A stretch of DNA of 64,000 bases from Aphidius gifuensis. Taxonomy: Eukaryota > Arthropoda > Insecta > Hymenoptera > Braconidae. Below the pieces are notes generated by a model. That model was not told the DNA's origin. It ran no database searches and was given only the letters and a program-made list of their open reading frames with translations. Where the stretch lies: assembly GCF_014905175.1 (NCBI RefSeq), contig NC_057789.1:12886876-12950875 (forward strand), in the 5' to 3' direction. The position numbers and the translations under genes are program-made. Numbering within the stretch: the first letter of the stretch is position 1; every line of letters starts with the position of its first letter. Positions 20,545 through 32,465 of this stretch are shown piece after piece.

Positions 20545-22500
20545 ATACTAAGAAAAAGTAGTAGCTAAGAAAAAAATGTAGCTAAGGAATTAATGTTGCC
20601 GAAGAATTATTTTTTCAGGAAATAATGTTGCTTGAAAAATAATTTTTTGGCAACTGTAATTCCTTAGCTCCATCTTTTCCTTAGCTACATCTTTTCCTTA
20701 GCTACTGCTTTTCCTTGGACATTTTTTTGTGGACATTGTATGTATATAATATACATGTAATTTTATTTTTAAAAAATAAAAATGTCCAGGGAAAAGTAGT
20801 AGCTCAGGAAAAGATGTAGCTATAAGGAATTAATGTTGCCCAAGAATTATGTTTTAAGGAATTAATGTTGCAAAAAACATAATTTTTTTAACCACATTAT
20901 TTTCTCAGCTGCTGCTGTCCCTTGTTATTTCATTTTTTTATTTGACAAATAAAATTAATACAATTTTTTTTTAATAAATTTAAATACCAACGAAAAAATT
21001 AATATGAATAATAAATCAATAAATAATAAAATTCCTTCGCAATAATAGTGAATTACAGCTATTCATTAAATATTAAATAATAATAAACGGATAAAATAAT
21101 CAATCGGAAAACAAATTCATAAATTGATTATTATCAGAGCCGGGAAGTTCGTCTGTTATTTCAGCTTGCCGTAAATACCATGGCAACATGGTGAAATATA
21201 GTTTAAAAAAAAGACGATCTGAACCTCGTACATAGAAAAAATGGCCTCAAAAAATGGCCTTATTTTTTTTGGCCTCTTAAAAATGGCCTCAAAAAACGGC
21301 CTTATTTTTTTTGGCCTCTTAAAAATGGCCTCAAAAAACGGCCTTATTTTTTTTTTTGGCTTCTTAAAAATGGCTTTATGTTTTTGGCCATATCCGTATC
21401 CTATTTTTTCCATCTCATTTTCTAGTTCTTCAACAAATGTCATATTTGAAGAGGCGTTATCAGTTGTAATACCTTGAACTTTCGATTCTAAACCAAAGTT
21501 TTTCAAATTAGTCTGAGAAAAGTCTTTAGAAATGCCATAAACAAATAGTATATTTTCTTTTTTTTTTTTCTTTTACTTCATCGATATGTATTTTTTTTCC
21601 AAGAAGTAAATCATTGCTTTTGAAACATCAAATACAAAAAATATCAGTTGAGGAAAATATAATTGGTGTAACTTAAGTCTTTACAATTTTCATTGATACA
21701 TAAGGCTTGTAAATATCTTGTGACTCTGGCGTTAGTGCCCTACTGTGCAGCAGTGTTGGGTAGGTAAGATACCTTGGTATCTTACATGGGTAAGATACCA
21801 TGTAAGATACTGTATCTTACATCATTGGTTTCATACATCGAGGTATCTTACACTGCGTTCCCAGCGCCTCCTATGATTTTTTAGTGGAACCTTCATGCCA
21901 CAATTTTTTTTTTATTCGATAAATACATGTCATTTATTTATTAAATAAATAAAAATCCCAAGAACAAGCAGTAGCTAAGGGAAAGATGGAGCTAAGGAAT
22001 TACAGTTGCTGCAGTGGGTATAAGGAATTATTTTTTGAGCAACTATAATTCCTTAGCCACGCATCTTTTCTGCTATTGCACTTTCCTTGACATTTTATTT
22101 ATTTTATGAATAAAATACATGTAAATTTTTTAAAAAATACAAATCTCCAAGGAAAAGCAGTAGCTAAGGAATTGAGGTTGCCAAAATTATGTTTCAAGGA
22201 AATAATGTTGCTTAAATATAATTCTTTGGTAACCTTAATTCCTTAGCTACTCTTTTCTTTAGCTACTGCTTTCCCTTGAACATTTTTATTTATTTCAAAT
22301 AAAATTACATGTATATTAGTTATTTGATAAATAAAACTGTCTAAGGAAGCAGTAGCTAAGGAAAAGATGTAGCTAAGGAATTACTTTGCCAAAAAAATTC
22401 TGTTTCAAGCAACATTACTTTCTTAAAACATAATTGTTTGGCAACGTTGATTTCCGAGCTACATCTTTTCTTAGACACTGCTTCTCCCTGATATCTTATA
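20545..22500. repeat. Array of palindromic foldback units (AGTAGCTAAGGAAAAGATG type)
   Basis: At least five foldback units (about 20545-20730, 20785-20930, 21960-22095, 22145-22290, 22340-22490) read AGCAGTAGCTAAGGAAAAGA, AATTAATGTTGCC, an ATAATT-type centre, and the inverse ending CTTTTCCTTAGCTACTGC. Each is about 130-190 bp and separated by a short AAATAAAATTACATGTA-like linker. The array is split at 20935-21955 by hAT-derived sequence. The TAGCTAAGG word also occurs at 14390-14450 and 26700-26770. Confidence 0.8.
21156..21506 (-). pseudogene. hAT transposase fragment with inserted tandem repeat
   Basis: The start of the frame, KVQGITTDNASSNMTFVEEL, carries the ITTDNASSN motif typical of the hAT transposase RNase-H core around its second Asp. 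Soon after, the frame enters three tandem units of about 45 bp (KKIRPFFEAIF repeats; AAAATGGCCTCAAAAAA in DNA), so the normal protein is lost. The following segment 21540-21680 matches 27430-27560 and 41060-41110, which belong to the hAT family described below. No full transposase remains. Confidence 0.6.
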
Positions 22501-22504
22501 TATT

Positions 22505-23540
22505 TATTTAAGGTATATACCTTTGTAATATAACTTGCCAAAATGAAAAATAGTCTGAGGCTCATGAAATTAATAATTTAGATAAATGAAATAATAATGC
22601 ATCTTTTTGTCAATTCAGTTTTTATGTTATAATACTTTTTTTCTTTTAATAATTATTCAAAGTTGACATAATTTAGAGAGGTTAAACATGGGCTCTTATG
22701 GGAGGAGGTGTTAGAAAATATCTACGAACTTAACAAAACAATACTTGTTTTAGTCTCACCTATCCCAAAAACTAATAGATAATAACAGAAAAAAAAAGAA
22801 TTTTTGATATCAGGATGAAATGGGCTTATAAGACTAAATCTCACGTAATTAATAAAAATATAAGCTAAAAACACGATTTTTAGCAATTTTATGAGAACAA
22901 GTATTGAGGCTCTGGCAACAGCGCATTGAAGCGGGAAAATTTAAACAGCAAATTTAGCAAAATTTAGCATCCATGTTTAGCTTTTACACAGCATACACAC
23001 ACATACATTCATGAAATAGATATTAAGATGGCGTCAAGATCAGTGCTGCAAACTGACAAAAAAAGCACTATTGCCGGGGTCATTACGAGAAAATAAAAAC
23101 TAACTAAAATTGTTTAAATTACAAGAATATGATTTATTATGCAATAAAATAGACGAAATGATAAGATTCTCTAGTAAAAAGTATTATTAATAAGCCACAA
23201 ACCACCGAGAAAAATCTATTTTTTTAGTTATTTGGGGTTGGCAACGCAAAAACTATCCATGTAAAAGCATAGGCAGTATATTTAGGACACGCCCCCAAAA
23301 ATTTTGGCAAGTTATACCTTAACAAATAAAATACATGTGCCAACATATATCGAGCAATGACAGCTAATTGTCGAGTCGACAGTCGGTAAGAATGTTCAAA
23401 AATGGCGTCTCAGGTATCTTACAGTTTCTTACAGTATCTTACAGTATCTTACTGTAAGTGTAAGAAACCTCAAAAATCGACCATTTACCCATCACTGCTG
23501 TGCAGTGTCTTACTGTGCAGGAATATATAACAGTTCTTTT
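22505..23540. other. Non-coding stretch with TAAGATAC repeats
   Basis: Mostly unstructured AT-rich DNA. TAAGATAC/GTATCTTAC words cluster at 21765-21855 and again at 23415-23465, both near the phrase TTACTGTGCAG, suggesting the two ends of one element. No gene is seen. Confidence 0.35.
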
Positions 23541-23599
23541 TATTCAATATGATTCGATACGGTAAGAGGAAAAAAAAAAAAAAAAAAAAATATTATTTA

Positions 23600-23762
23600 A
23601 AATTTTCAGAGTCTCGCGAGACTAGCGAGACTTTCAGACGATACTCTCGGTCTCGGTCTCGGTATCGTTTTATTGATTCAAGGCGGTCTCGGTCTCGGTC
23701 TCGCGTCTCGCGAGACGACGCATGCGAGACCGAGACTAGTCTCGGTACCGCATGAAGCCCTA
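23600..23762. mobile_element. Right end of a hAT element with GGTCTC array
   Basis: An array of TCGGTCTCGGTCTCGG, with a perfect TCTCGCGAGA palindrome, ends in GGTACCGCATGAAGCCCTA, the inverse of TAGGGCTTCATGCGGTAC at 23872 and 40953. The left end of this copy was not identified; the fragment at 21156-21700 may belong to it. Confidence 0.65.
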
Positions 23763-24740
23763 CCGCTTAATGGGTTTTTTCCCCTATCTATAATAGTTTT
23801 TGAGAAAAAAAAAAAAAACTTCAAAATTTGACAAAAAATTCGGATATTTAATTTTTTTGCTCGAAAACTGTTAGGGCTTCATGCGGTACGAGACGAGACG
23901 AGATTCAGCGAGTCTCGGTCTCGGTCTCGCAGTTTTAAGATTTTAGGTCTCGGTCTCGGTCTCGTCTCGGTCTCGTCTCGCAAGTATCGCCGGGTCTCGC
24001 TTTTATACTAATATTTTTTCGTTAAGTGAAATATAAAAGAATAGAAACCAATTGGTTTATTTATATATTATTCAATCATTTAAATTGAATTAAATTGAAT
24101 TAAATGATTGAATAATATATAAATATTTTATTAAAAATTCATATGAAATAAAAACAATTAATATTATATTATTCAATATTTTAAAATTAATATTGAATTA
24201 TTTTAATTAATATTTTATATCAATAAAATTGATAAATTAAATCATACAAAATTATAACATAATTTAATAATTTTCAGAATTTCTAAAATAATATTTCTGA
24301 AAAAATATAAAAAGAAAGAATGTTCGAAGTTGAAACTTTAAATTTTAAAAATCAATGAAGTAGTTGGACAAAAGACTTTAGAAATTTCATAAACAAATAA
24401 TAGATTTTTGATGTGTAAACATCTTTAGGCGCGGGTTGGGTTAGAGTAAAAGGAAAAAACATAGAGTTTAGACGTCAGATCCGGTAACGGATCTGGGCAG
24501 AAATCCATTTTCTGTCAGTCTACATTGCGCCTTGCAGTGCCATGGTAATCGGTCAGTAACCGTTACCATCAGCCGTTCTGTAGTATAGATGAATTTAAAT
24601 GTGCGTATTTATATATTTAATTTATTTATTATTATATATATATATGCGCCGTTGTATATATTAATATACAAGTATTTTATTTGTATTTATTAGTTATACT
24701 TGCATTTGTTAGGCGAAGTAAAGTTCATATTGTACATATA

Positions 24741-25825
24741 CACTGAGAGAAATTTTAACTAAAAATTAAAATCATGGTTGGATAGAAATTACTATAGTAC
24801 TTTGTAATTTTTGTTTTAATTCTGGGACTGGCCGCGAGAGTCGGAATTCTACAATAAAATTATGTAAAATGTGTAAAATGTCAAAAAATTGTTGGGTTAC
24901 TTCAAGCCTCTATACATCGTTATCTCTTGCAGATAGACATGGGGTTGAGTGAAGTTTATTATTGAAAATTCAATTCTAAACAATTTATAATGAATTACTT
25001 TTTTTGATTAATCTCTTAGATAATGAGTTATGAGTTAATTAAAATAAAGACATACATGTTTTGTGAAAACAATAAAAATTATTATATGGTTGAATAAAAA
25101 ATACTGCACAATTTAATAAATATTCTTATATATATAATAAAAATTATCATGTAGACATATAAAAGTTAGCATAGACTTAAATATTTTTTACTATATAGCT
25201 TTGTAAAAATTCTGTTTGTGGGACGAAATAACACAAAGATGGCCGACCGATTGAACAAATGATTGAACTGTCATGTAATTTCAAGCATTTCTACAGCCTT
25301 ATCTGTTGAAGCTAGGTATGGGGTTAAGCGAGGTTTATTGTTGGTTATTTATTTCTAAACAATTTATCAAGAATAACTTTTTTCTATTTAACAATTAGTT
25401 TTCGAGTTTTGAGCGTGTAAACAGAAAAGAAAAAATGTTGGCGGGAATTGATTGCTATTCTCCGTGAATCTAGCACAAACTGCCCAACTTAACACAAAAA
25501 ATGTCCAACTTTTAAATAAGATTTGTAATAAAATTTAGTAAATTCTAAAACCGGTAGTGGGTAAATTCTCAGTCTGCTAGATTTTACTTGTGAGTGTCGT
25601 GAATTTAGTCATTTTTTTAAACAGAAATTACAATAAAATTGTGTAAATTTTATGGCTTAGTAGTGTATATAGTCAATGGCCAGATTTTTTACATAATTTT
25701 ATTGTAAAAATTATCTATCAATATGCGAATAATTCTTATAAATGACGGGGGAACGCAGTTTTTACTATTTATTTTGTATTTTTTTCTTTTACGTTTGTAA
25801 TTCTTAGTTAATATTTCTCTCAGTG
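24741..25825. mobile_element. MITE with CACTGAGAGAAAT ends
   Basis: Inverted ends CACTGAGAGAAATTTTAACTAA-like (left) and its inverse ending ATTTCTCTCAGTG (right), each preceded or followed by TATA. The 1.09-kb interior is AT-rich and has an internal duplication of a TCAATTCTAAACAATTTAT/ATTTCTAAACAATTTATCA segment (24970, 25350). No coding frame. Confidence 0.65.
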
Positions 25826-26099
25826 TATATACATTATACATGCATATGCAAGTATTTTTCATTTACAAGATTAATATACCTATTAATATTGTTTATATGA
25901 AATAATATTTCCTGAATACAAAACATAATATTGAATTATTATACAATAATAATTTATTTATAATATTGACTAATTTTATGTTTTTAAAAAAGAGAAATAG
26001 ACATTGATGACTGATGTGTTAGTTTGAAAGAGAAAATTATTATTGTAATTGTACAAAAGAATTTCAGAAGATATTATCATAACCGAGACAACATGTTTT

Positions 26100-27360
26100 T
26101 TTATTCGGTTTTTATAGAAAATTTTCTCACGATTACGGGAAAAATACGGAAAAAATTCCTACGAATGCGCAGTGGTTAAAAATGGAGTTGAAATATGGAA
26201 AAAACGGCTATTTATCGGTTATATATCGTGTAGCTATTGAAATAACGATTAATTCTCAAATTTAATAATGGCCATCAATGAATCTCGTCAAGTAAAAAAA
26301 ATAGTCAACATAAAAAAATTCGATATCGCGAATAGTTTTCGAGTTATAATAACTTATATATTTCGATATATTAAGTTTTTTTTTGTAATATTAATAAAGG
26401 CAATCGATAAAACTCGCCAAGCTAAAAAAAAAGCCCAATAAAAATTTTTATATCTCGAATAGTTATCAAATTATCGATATTTTTTTTAAAATGTATACAA
26501 TTTTTTTTTCTCAAAAAAAAAGTCGAAATTTTTGTTTTTTTTTTCAAAAAAACTGCTAATTATTGATTGTCGCGTATTGTTAAGCACGAATATATATTTT
26601 TTTTTTTGAAAATAATGAATATATCCAAGTTTTTTTTACTTGGTCGCTAGGTTTTTTACTTAGCTATATTTTTTACTTTATAGCCAAACACACAATATCT
26701 ACATAATTTGACTTAGCTATATTTTTTACTTAGCTACATCTTTTCCTTAGCTATTTTTTTTACTTAGCTATATTTTTTACTTAGCTATATTTATAGCCAA
26801 ACACACAATACCTACATAATTTTACCAGCTATATCTTTTACTTAGCTATATTTTTTACTTAGCTATATATTTATAGCCAAACACACAATATCTACATAAT
26901 TTCACTAGCTATATTTTTAACTTAGCTATATTTTTTACTTAGCTATATTTTTTACTTAGCTTTATTTTTTTACTTAGCTCTATTATATTATCAATTATGA
27001 AAAAAATTATCATTAACATTAGAAAGATATCAATAATTCGAAAACTATTCGCGCGATCAAAAAATTGTATTTGATTTTTTTTTCTCCTTGATGAGTTTAA
27101 TCGACTTCCATTATTAAATAAATAAATTTAAAAAAATCGATATATCGAAATTTTAAAAAATATTATAACTCGAAAACTATTCGAGATATCGAAGTTTTTT
27201 TAGAAACATTTTCTTCTCCCCAACGATCTCTATTGATTGCCATTATTAAATTTAAGAATAATTCGTTATTTCAATAACTATACGACATATAACCGATAAA
27301 TAGCCGTTTTTTTCATATTTCAACTTCATTTTTAACCACTTTGCGCATTCGTAGGAATTT
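26100..27360. repeat. Inverted segment pair around TTACTTAGCTATATTTT arrays
   Basis: 26130-26420 and 27060-27360 are imperfect inverted copies (ACGGCTATTTATCGGTTATA and its inverse). Between them are at least ten TTTTTTACTTAGCTATA units and three copies of ATAGCCAAACACACAATA (26670-26990). The whole behaves as a foldback element inside the hAT copy. Confidence 0.6.
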
Positions 27361-27821
27361 TTCGTAGAAACACGCCGAAGATGTTTACACATAATAAACC
27401 CGCGAGTCTAGATGGCTCACAAAATTTTTTCTTCTTTTTTTCTCTTCATTAATATGTATTTTTCCCTTTCCACGAAGTAAAATACTGCTTTTAAAATATC
27501 AGATACAAAAAATATCAGTTTAGGAAAATATAATTGGCGTAACTTTATAATTTTCATAGCCACATAAGGCTTGTAGATATCTCGTTGTGACTGTAGCGTC
27601 AATGTCTTACTGTGCAGTATTTTACTGCACAACAGTTCTTCTTTTTAATACGATTCGTTACGAGAAAAAAAAAAAAAAAAAATTCGATCTAAAATTTTCA
27701 AAGTCTCGCGATACCGGCGAGACTTTCAGTCGATACTCTCGGTCTCGGTCTCGGTCTCGCGTCTCGCGAGACGACGCATGCGAGACCGAGACTAGTCTTA
27801 AAGTCTTAAGTTTTAAACTGT

Positions 27822-28283
27822 TATTGAGAGAAAAAAAAAACCGTAATGCCGTCACTAGATTTTTTTTAGGTGCATAATTTGAGCCTAATACGAATTCCCT
27901 ATCTTGATTATAACAAAAGTTATGGCTCGCCAAAAAAAAAAATGAAAAAAACGGACCTAAAAATGTCATCATAGAGTTGAAATAAAATGTTTATAAGGCT
28001 CCAAAAAAAGCTTTGAAAAACTCTATAGCCTTTCTTTTAAATATGAATAATGTTTTCGTTTATTAACGGTTAAAATATGTCTAAGCAATAAAAATAACAA
28101 TGGCCCTAGCCAGAGTATTGAAAATTTTCAATTTTCAACAGGTAACGCTGGCCACATGACCCAACAAATGTTACCAGGTCTTTTTTTTTTATTCAAATAT
28201 TGAAGATATAGCTACTAAATTAAAATTAAATTTATTTCCATTATAATTTGTATTGATTTTATTTATATTTTTCAGGCTGTAAC
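27822..28283. repeat. J-domain-associated repeat, right copy
   Basis: Continues the sequence broken at 23871 and matches 4600-5030 inverted, including the TTTCAACAGGTAACGCTGGCC block and the acceptor TATTTTTCAG before the J-domain start. Confidence 0.7.
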
Positions 28284-28490
28284 ATGTCAGATTACGAGGC
28301 TGAAATTGACTCAATATTCAAAAATATTGAAAGCTTAAGTCATCTAAAGTTGATATATCGGGAAAATATTAAAAGATATCATCCCGACAAAAATCCTGAA
28401 GATAAAAGAGCAACTGAAAAAACTCAGTATTTCATGAATATATACTGTAACGAAATCAAGAGGCACGGTAGTGCCTCGCGTCAAGTATGA
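28284..28490 (+). CDS. Short J-domain (DnaJ-like) protein, second copy
   Basis: The 68-aa frame begins MSDYEAEIDSIFKN and has HPD in KRYHPDKNPEDKRATEKTQY, with only a few differences from the copy at 4412. The last residues (EIKRHGSASRQV) come from the MITE at 28461, so the natural C terminus is lost. An acceptor-like TTTTTCAG stands 12 bases before the ATG. The small number of differences and preserved frame in both copies suggest either recent duplication or constraint; only comparison of substitution types can tell. Confidence 0.6.
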   Translation: MSDYEAEIDSIFKNIESLSHLKLIYRENIKRYHPDKNPEDKRATEKTQYFMNIYCNEIKRHGSASRQV

Positions 28491-28535
28491 GAAAAAAAAA
28501 AAAAGTGGGAGAAATGAGATTTAACTACCGTGCCT
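28461..28535. mobile_element. MITE, AGGCACGGTAGT family, copy 2
   Basis: AGGCACGGTAGTGCCTCG at the left and ACTACCGTGCCT at the right, 75 bp; shorter internal sequence than copy 1 at 1933-2027. It truncates the J-domain frame. Confidence 0.65.
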
Positions 28536-28616
28536 ATATATTATCGACACAAAGCTAACCCTAACCCTCCAATTCCTCGGGAAATTATTTTAAAATATGA
28601 TTGATCAGATAAATAT

Positions 28617-30260
28617 ATTATGTCTTCTGATCATTTTATTAAATCAATATCACACTTTTTTATAAAAAAAAAAACAGATTTTTTAGAAGTATACTTTTCT
28701 TTTAAACTTCAAAATCATTTTCAGAAATTGCGCTTTTCTTGAAATTCTTATAAAACCTTACCGCACTCTGACAAACATTATAAAACCAAAATCAGATCAA
28801 AGCATTATGGCTGCCAAGTCCAGAGCAATTCACAACCTTATAAAATAAAAATTGAGCAATAATAGTAGAATGGTGTGAAAGAACCTTTATTTATATCATA
28901 TACAGTATTCAATATCGCATCGTTGGTGCTACAGTATTCAATATCGCAGCGATGGTGCGCGCGCCATATGCCGTTGGGATATAGGCGCGAATCCTACTCA
29001 TCAGGAGTGCTAATGTGTGCTAATATACAACATACACATGCTTACTGATAAACGTAACCTTTTGTTTATACATCCTTTTGTCTTTATCGTGCCCTTGTTT
29101 CTTGTGCCTTTTGGAATATATTATTTGATTGATGTGAAAAATATTCTGTCTTCTGATCATCTTATAAATTAATTGAATCTTTTTAATAAAAATAAAAACA
29201 GATTTTTTAGATGTATACCTTTTTTTTAAACTTTAAAATCATTTTTAGAAATTGCGTTTTTCTTGAAGATTATTTAAAACTTTACTGCACTCTGACAAAT
29301 ATTATAAAACCAAATCAGATCAAAGCAATATGGTTTCCAAGTCCAGAGCAATTTGACAACATTATAAAAATGAAATTGTGCAAGGTAGTAGTAGATGGTG
29401 TGGGAAACCTTTATATTTACCACAGTATCCAATATCGCATCGATGGTGCAAATTAAATAATGATACTTTAAGCTATGTTCCCAAGTCACATGTTATTGTT
29501 TATTTTTTTTTCCATTAAGTTTAATGAGTTTTTTTTTTTACATCATGTGTAAACAAAAATATAAAATATTTTTATTTACGAAAGGATTTATTTTCGATTA
29601 TCTAAATCAGCTGCCAGAAGCATCGGTCTATAGAGCAAGAAAGCTAACATATTTAGATGGTGTGAAAAAACCTTTATATATGTCAGTATAGTATTCAATA
29701 TCGCATCGATGGCGCGAATCAAATAATGATATTTCAACCTATGTTCCCAAGTCTCATGTTGTTATTGTTTATTTTTCTTTCCGTCAAGTTTAATGAGTTT
29801 TTTTTTTTACAGGATATGTAAATAGAAATATAAAATATTTTTATTTACGAAATTATTTACGAAAGGATTTATTTTTCAATATCAAAATCAGCTGCTAAAA
29901 GCATCTGTCTATAGAGCAAAAAAACTAACATATTTAGATGGTGTAAAAAATCCTTTATGTCAGTATAGTATTTAATATCGCATCGATGGTGCGTGCGCCA
30001 TATGTTGTTGGGATATAAGCGCGAATCCCAGGTCTGTAAAGTTAGCACATACATTTATAGCACAATCAAACCAGACTATAAAAAACAAAAAAAACGCACA
30101 AAAATTGCGGATTCCGCACAAAAAACGCATATAATTCGCACGTAACTCCTGATATAGCCCGGTTTGATTGTGCTAACTTCACATACCTGCGAATCCTGTC
30201 ATGCTAATTATGATAATATATACAACATACACATGTTTCCTGATGAACGTAACCTTTTGT
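28617..30260. repeat. Diverged tandem repeats with TATTCAATATCGCATCGATGG blocks
   Basis: Segments 28617-28940 and 29148-29450 are copies of one unit (TCTTCTGATCAT, ACAGATTTTTTAGA, AAACTTTACTGCACTCTGAC). Segments 29570-29790 and 29860-30050 are copies of another (GAAAGGATTTATTTT, ATCAGCTGC, AAGCATC). All carry TATTCAATATCGCATCGATG followed by a GCGCGCCATATG-like block. Scattered short frames are not conserved between copies, so no gene is called. Confidence 0.65.
30058..30175. mobile_element. 118-bp MITE with TAGCACAATCAAACC ends
   Basis: Perfect 15-bp inverted ends TAGCACAATCAAACC / GGTTTGATTGTGCTA around a GC-richer centre with AAAAACGCA words. It sits inside the tandem repeat zone. Confidence 0.75.
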
Positions 30261-30535
30261 TTATATATCTTTTCGTATTTATTGTGCTTTTGGGAATATA
30301 TATATATTATTATGTTATTATATAAAAAATATTCATAATTATATATTTATTTGATTTGAATTTGGATATTAATTGTCAAGGTAATTAATATTATAATAAT
30401 ACAATAAATAAATAATATCAATATAGATTGATGCATATAGTAATTAAGTAAATTTTATAAATTTGTATTGTGTGCAATTGTGTGATATTTTGGTGACAAT
30501 TCATTTACATTTACAAATGAAAAACAATAGAAGAA

Positions 30536-31020
30536 AAGAATGAAATTAAATGTAACCAGTGCAATAAAATTTTTAGTGGAAAAAGAAGTCTTCATGCTTA
30601 TACAAGTTGAATTCATAAGGGCCGGTTTTTTCGTCCAACATTACAGTTAACTGAGCATTAACTAACTTTAACTAACTAAGGATTAACTACTTATCGATTG
30701 ATATTTTCAATACTAAAGCATGTAAAAAACGCAGTCGGTAACCAAATCCTTAGTTAGTTAACTAGAGTTTAAACCTTTAGTTAACTGTAATGTTGGACGA
30801 AAAAACCGGCCCTAAAATTGAGCTGGTTAAGACAATAACTGAAAACGAAACTTGTGTATACTGTGATGAAGAATATGCAAATAAAACAAACTTGTATTAT
30901 CACTATTCACATTGTCATCAAGTCTCAGAGTATCAAACTATAAATTGTCCATTCGTAGGTTGTGATGAATCTGTGAATATATATGAGTATACTTATTTAA
31001 AACTGAGAAAACACATTTGA
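30536..31020 (+). pseudogene. C2H2 zinc-finger gene fragment interrupted by a MITE
   Basis: The first part (30542-30618) encodes EIKCNQCNKIFSGKRSLHAY, then an in-frame TGA, then IH. After the MITE (30619-30812, plus one TAA) the frame resumes at 30816 with KIELVKTITENETCVYCDEE and NLYYHYSHCHQVSEY, then NCPFVGCDESVNIYEYTYLK. Two CxxC...H...H fingers are visible and the third Cys pair (CPFVGC) is incomplete. Removing the MITE and one TAA restores the frame, so the insertion, not a deletion, split the gene. The earlier TGA shows that it is not functional as read. C2H2 fingers bind DNA. No upstream or downstream exons were identified. Confidence 0.6.
30619..30812. mobile_element. Harbinger-type MITE with GGGCCGGTTTTTTCGTCC ends, TAA duplication
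   Basis: Inverted ends GGGCCGGTTTTTTCGTCCAA extend about 35 bp, through ACATTACAGTTAACT. TAA flanks both sides (30616-30618, 30813-30815). The 3-bp TAA duplication fits PIF/Harbinger, although the termini do not resemble the element at 9519. Confidence 0.8.
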
Positions 31021-31386
31021 AACAAGCATCATTATCCAGTGAAGATGGAAGAATTCGCTTTTCTTAATGATAATAGTGATTACAATGTTATTTGTTCATT
31101 TATTCATTTCATTAATAATAATTAGTGTGATATTTTCTAATATAAATTATATTTATTCATTGTAAAATATATTATTTATACAGATTTCATGGATTGGAAG
31201 GGTAGAGTTAAAACTAAAAAGGCTGCACCTTTATAATAAAAGATACGAAAAGCAGAGTTTTGGTAATTCCAACACCAAAAGACAATACATCTGCAACTGC
31301 AACTTTAAAAAATTCAAAACCACTGTATGTCCATCTATGATGGATGTTACAGGTGTTAAAGATCCTGACAATAATAATCAAAGTAA
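31021..31386. other. Degenerate possible coding remnant, unassigned
   Basis: Short runs such as FMDWKGRVK (about 31188) and TVCPSMMDVTGVKDPDNNN (about 31320) read like protein, but frames change and stops occur. They could be decayed exons of the zinc-finger gene. Not called as a gene. Confidence 0.3.
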
Positions 31387-31662
31387 GGGTGCGAACTCAC
31401 GACAAGCTAAAATTTCCACTTATAAACATGGCGGCTATAAAAATAACCAAAAAGTAATTAAATTCACTAAATTATCACTGAATTAACTACTATTTACTGA
31501 ATTGACTGCAAATCCGTGGTGTCTCGCCGTGACTGCAGAACAAGCTTGACACCACCAAGCTTGTTCTAAAATCACGGATTCGCGATAAATTTAGTAAATT
31601 TAATTACTTTGGTGATTTTTATAGCCGCTCTAACGGAAATTTTAGCTTGTCATGAGTTCACC
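31387..31662. mobile_element. MITE with GAACTCACGACAAGCTAAAA ends, TAA duplication
   Basis: Left GGGTGCGAACTCACGACAAG and right end inverse CTTGTCATGAGTTCACC, flanked by TAA (31384-31386, 31663-31665). Internal inverted segments AAATCCGTG/CACGGATT surround a GACTGCAGAACAAGCTTG centre. A relative lies at 33141-33365. Confidence 0.65.
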
Positions 31663-32039
31663 TAAAATTGATCAAGTTTTGGTTATTTGATTGTAGAAAA
31701 CCCTTAATTTTCGAAAAACTGTTTTGAAATATTTCCATGTTAAATAAAGTGTATTTTATATATTTTGTTATGGCTTATTAATATTTTTTTATTATTGTTT
31801 TATCAATTATCGATATTTTATATATTTTTCTATTGTTGTCAATGTATTCAATTTTAGAGCTGTGTGTTCACACGCAAGTTTTTGCTGCAATGCTTTATGC
31901 TTCATGAATGAGTGATCTCATCGGTAAGTTTTCTCGCTCACTGACGAATCGAGTCTCCGCTCGGTCTCTACAACTTCACAGCTCTATGGTGTTATTCATT
32001 TTTCATTAGCAATTTACAATTGTAGCTACGAACAAAAGT

Positions 32040-32465
32040 ATTTAGAAAAATGTGAATCGTGTTCATATGCAAATGTTTCCTTGTCACACGAATTTATGAT
32101 AAATCTTTTAATACCAAATAAAAATAACACATCCACTTTACAAGAAACTTATCGATCAATCACTATCATTGTGGCACGAAGGGGTTGGTACATGTGTCGA
32201 TTGTTTTAGATCAACGAAAATTCTAAGAAAGATTGAAGTCCTCAAAATTAATGATATCATTGTTTTAAGTCTACTCTACATCAATAAATTTAAATGGACA
32301 AGTAAAAATAATAATTGCTTAATCAAAGGAATACCCACTTCTAAAATTCACATTTGTGGTTCTACCAAGAAGACTAGAAAGAAGAAGAGTCAACTCCGTA
32401 CATTGGAAATGGGACAAAATATGTCCTGTACCTCGAGCTTCTTAAATTTGCCAATTTGGCGCTGA
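32040..32465 (+). other. Possible broken coding region, unassigned
   Basis: One frame reads YLEKCESCSYANVSLSHEFM (about 32041-32100) and continues to TYRSITI (about 32167); a second frame from 32169 reads WHEGVGTCVDCFRSTKILRK and then a Lys-rich stretch. The Cys pairs are suggestive, but there is no recognisable domain, the frame shifts between the two parts and no start or splice site decides it. Confidence 0.25.

Larger units (their letters stand above)
23872..27813. mobile_element. 3.9-kb hAT-family element inserted in the J-domain repeat
   Basis: Starts TAGGGCTTCATGCGGTACGA, continues with GAGTCTCGGTCTCGGT arrays (23890-24000), and ends with similar arrays (27700-27800) whose final terminus has been lost. 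Flanks AAAACTGT (23864-23871) and TAAACTGT (about 27814-27821) approximate an 8-bp duplication. The two flanks join in frame with the unbroken copy at 5030-5060. Segments 24140-24400 and 27430-27560 match the other family members. No transposase is present; the interior carries a TATA-flanked MITE and TTACTTAGCTAT arrays. Confidence 0.65.

Noticed and set aside
23549..23755. Arg/Ser-rich protein (SR-like) frames, also 27587-27877
   Set aside because: They come from the GGTCTC arrays at hAT ends and begin in poly-A; no domain or splice support.
28548..28570. Telomere-like CTAACCCTAACCCT
   Set aside because: Barely two units; no array, and chance or repeat drift explains it.
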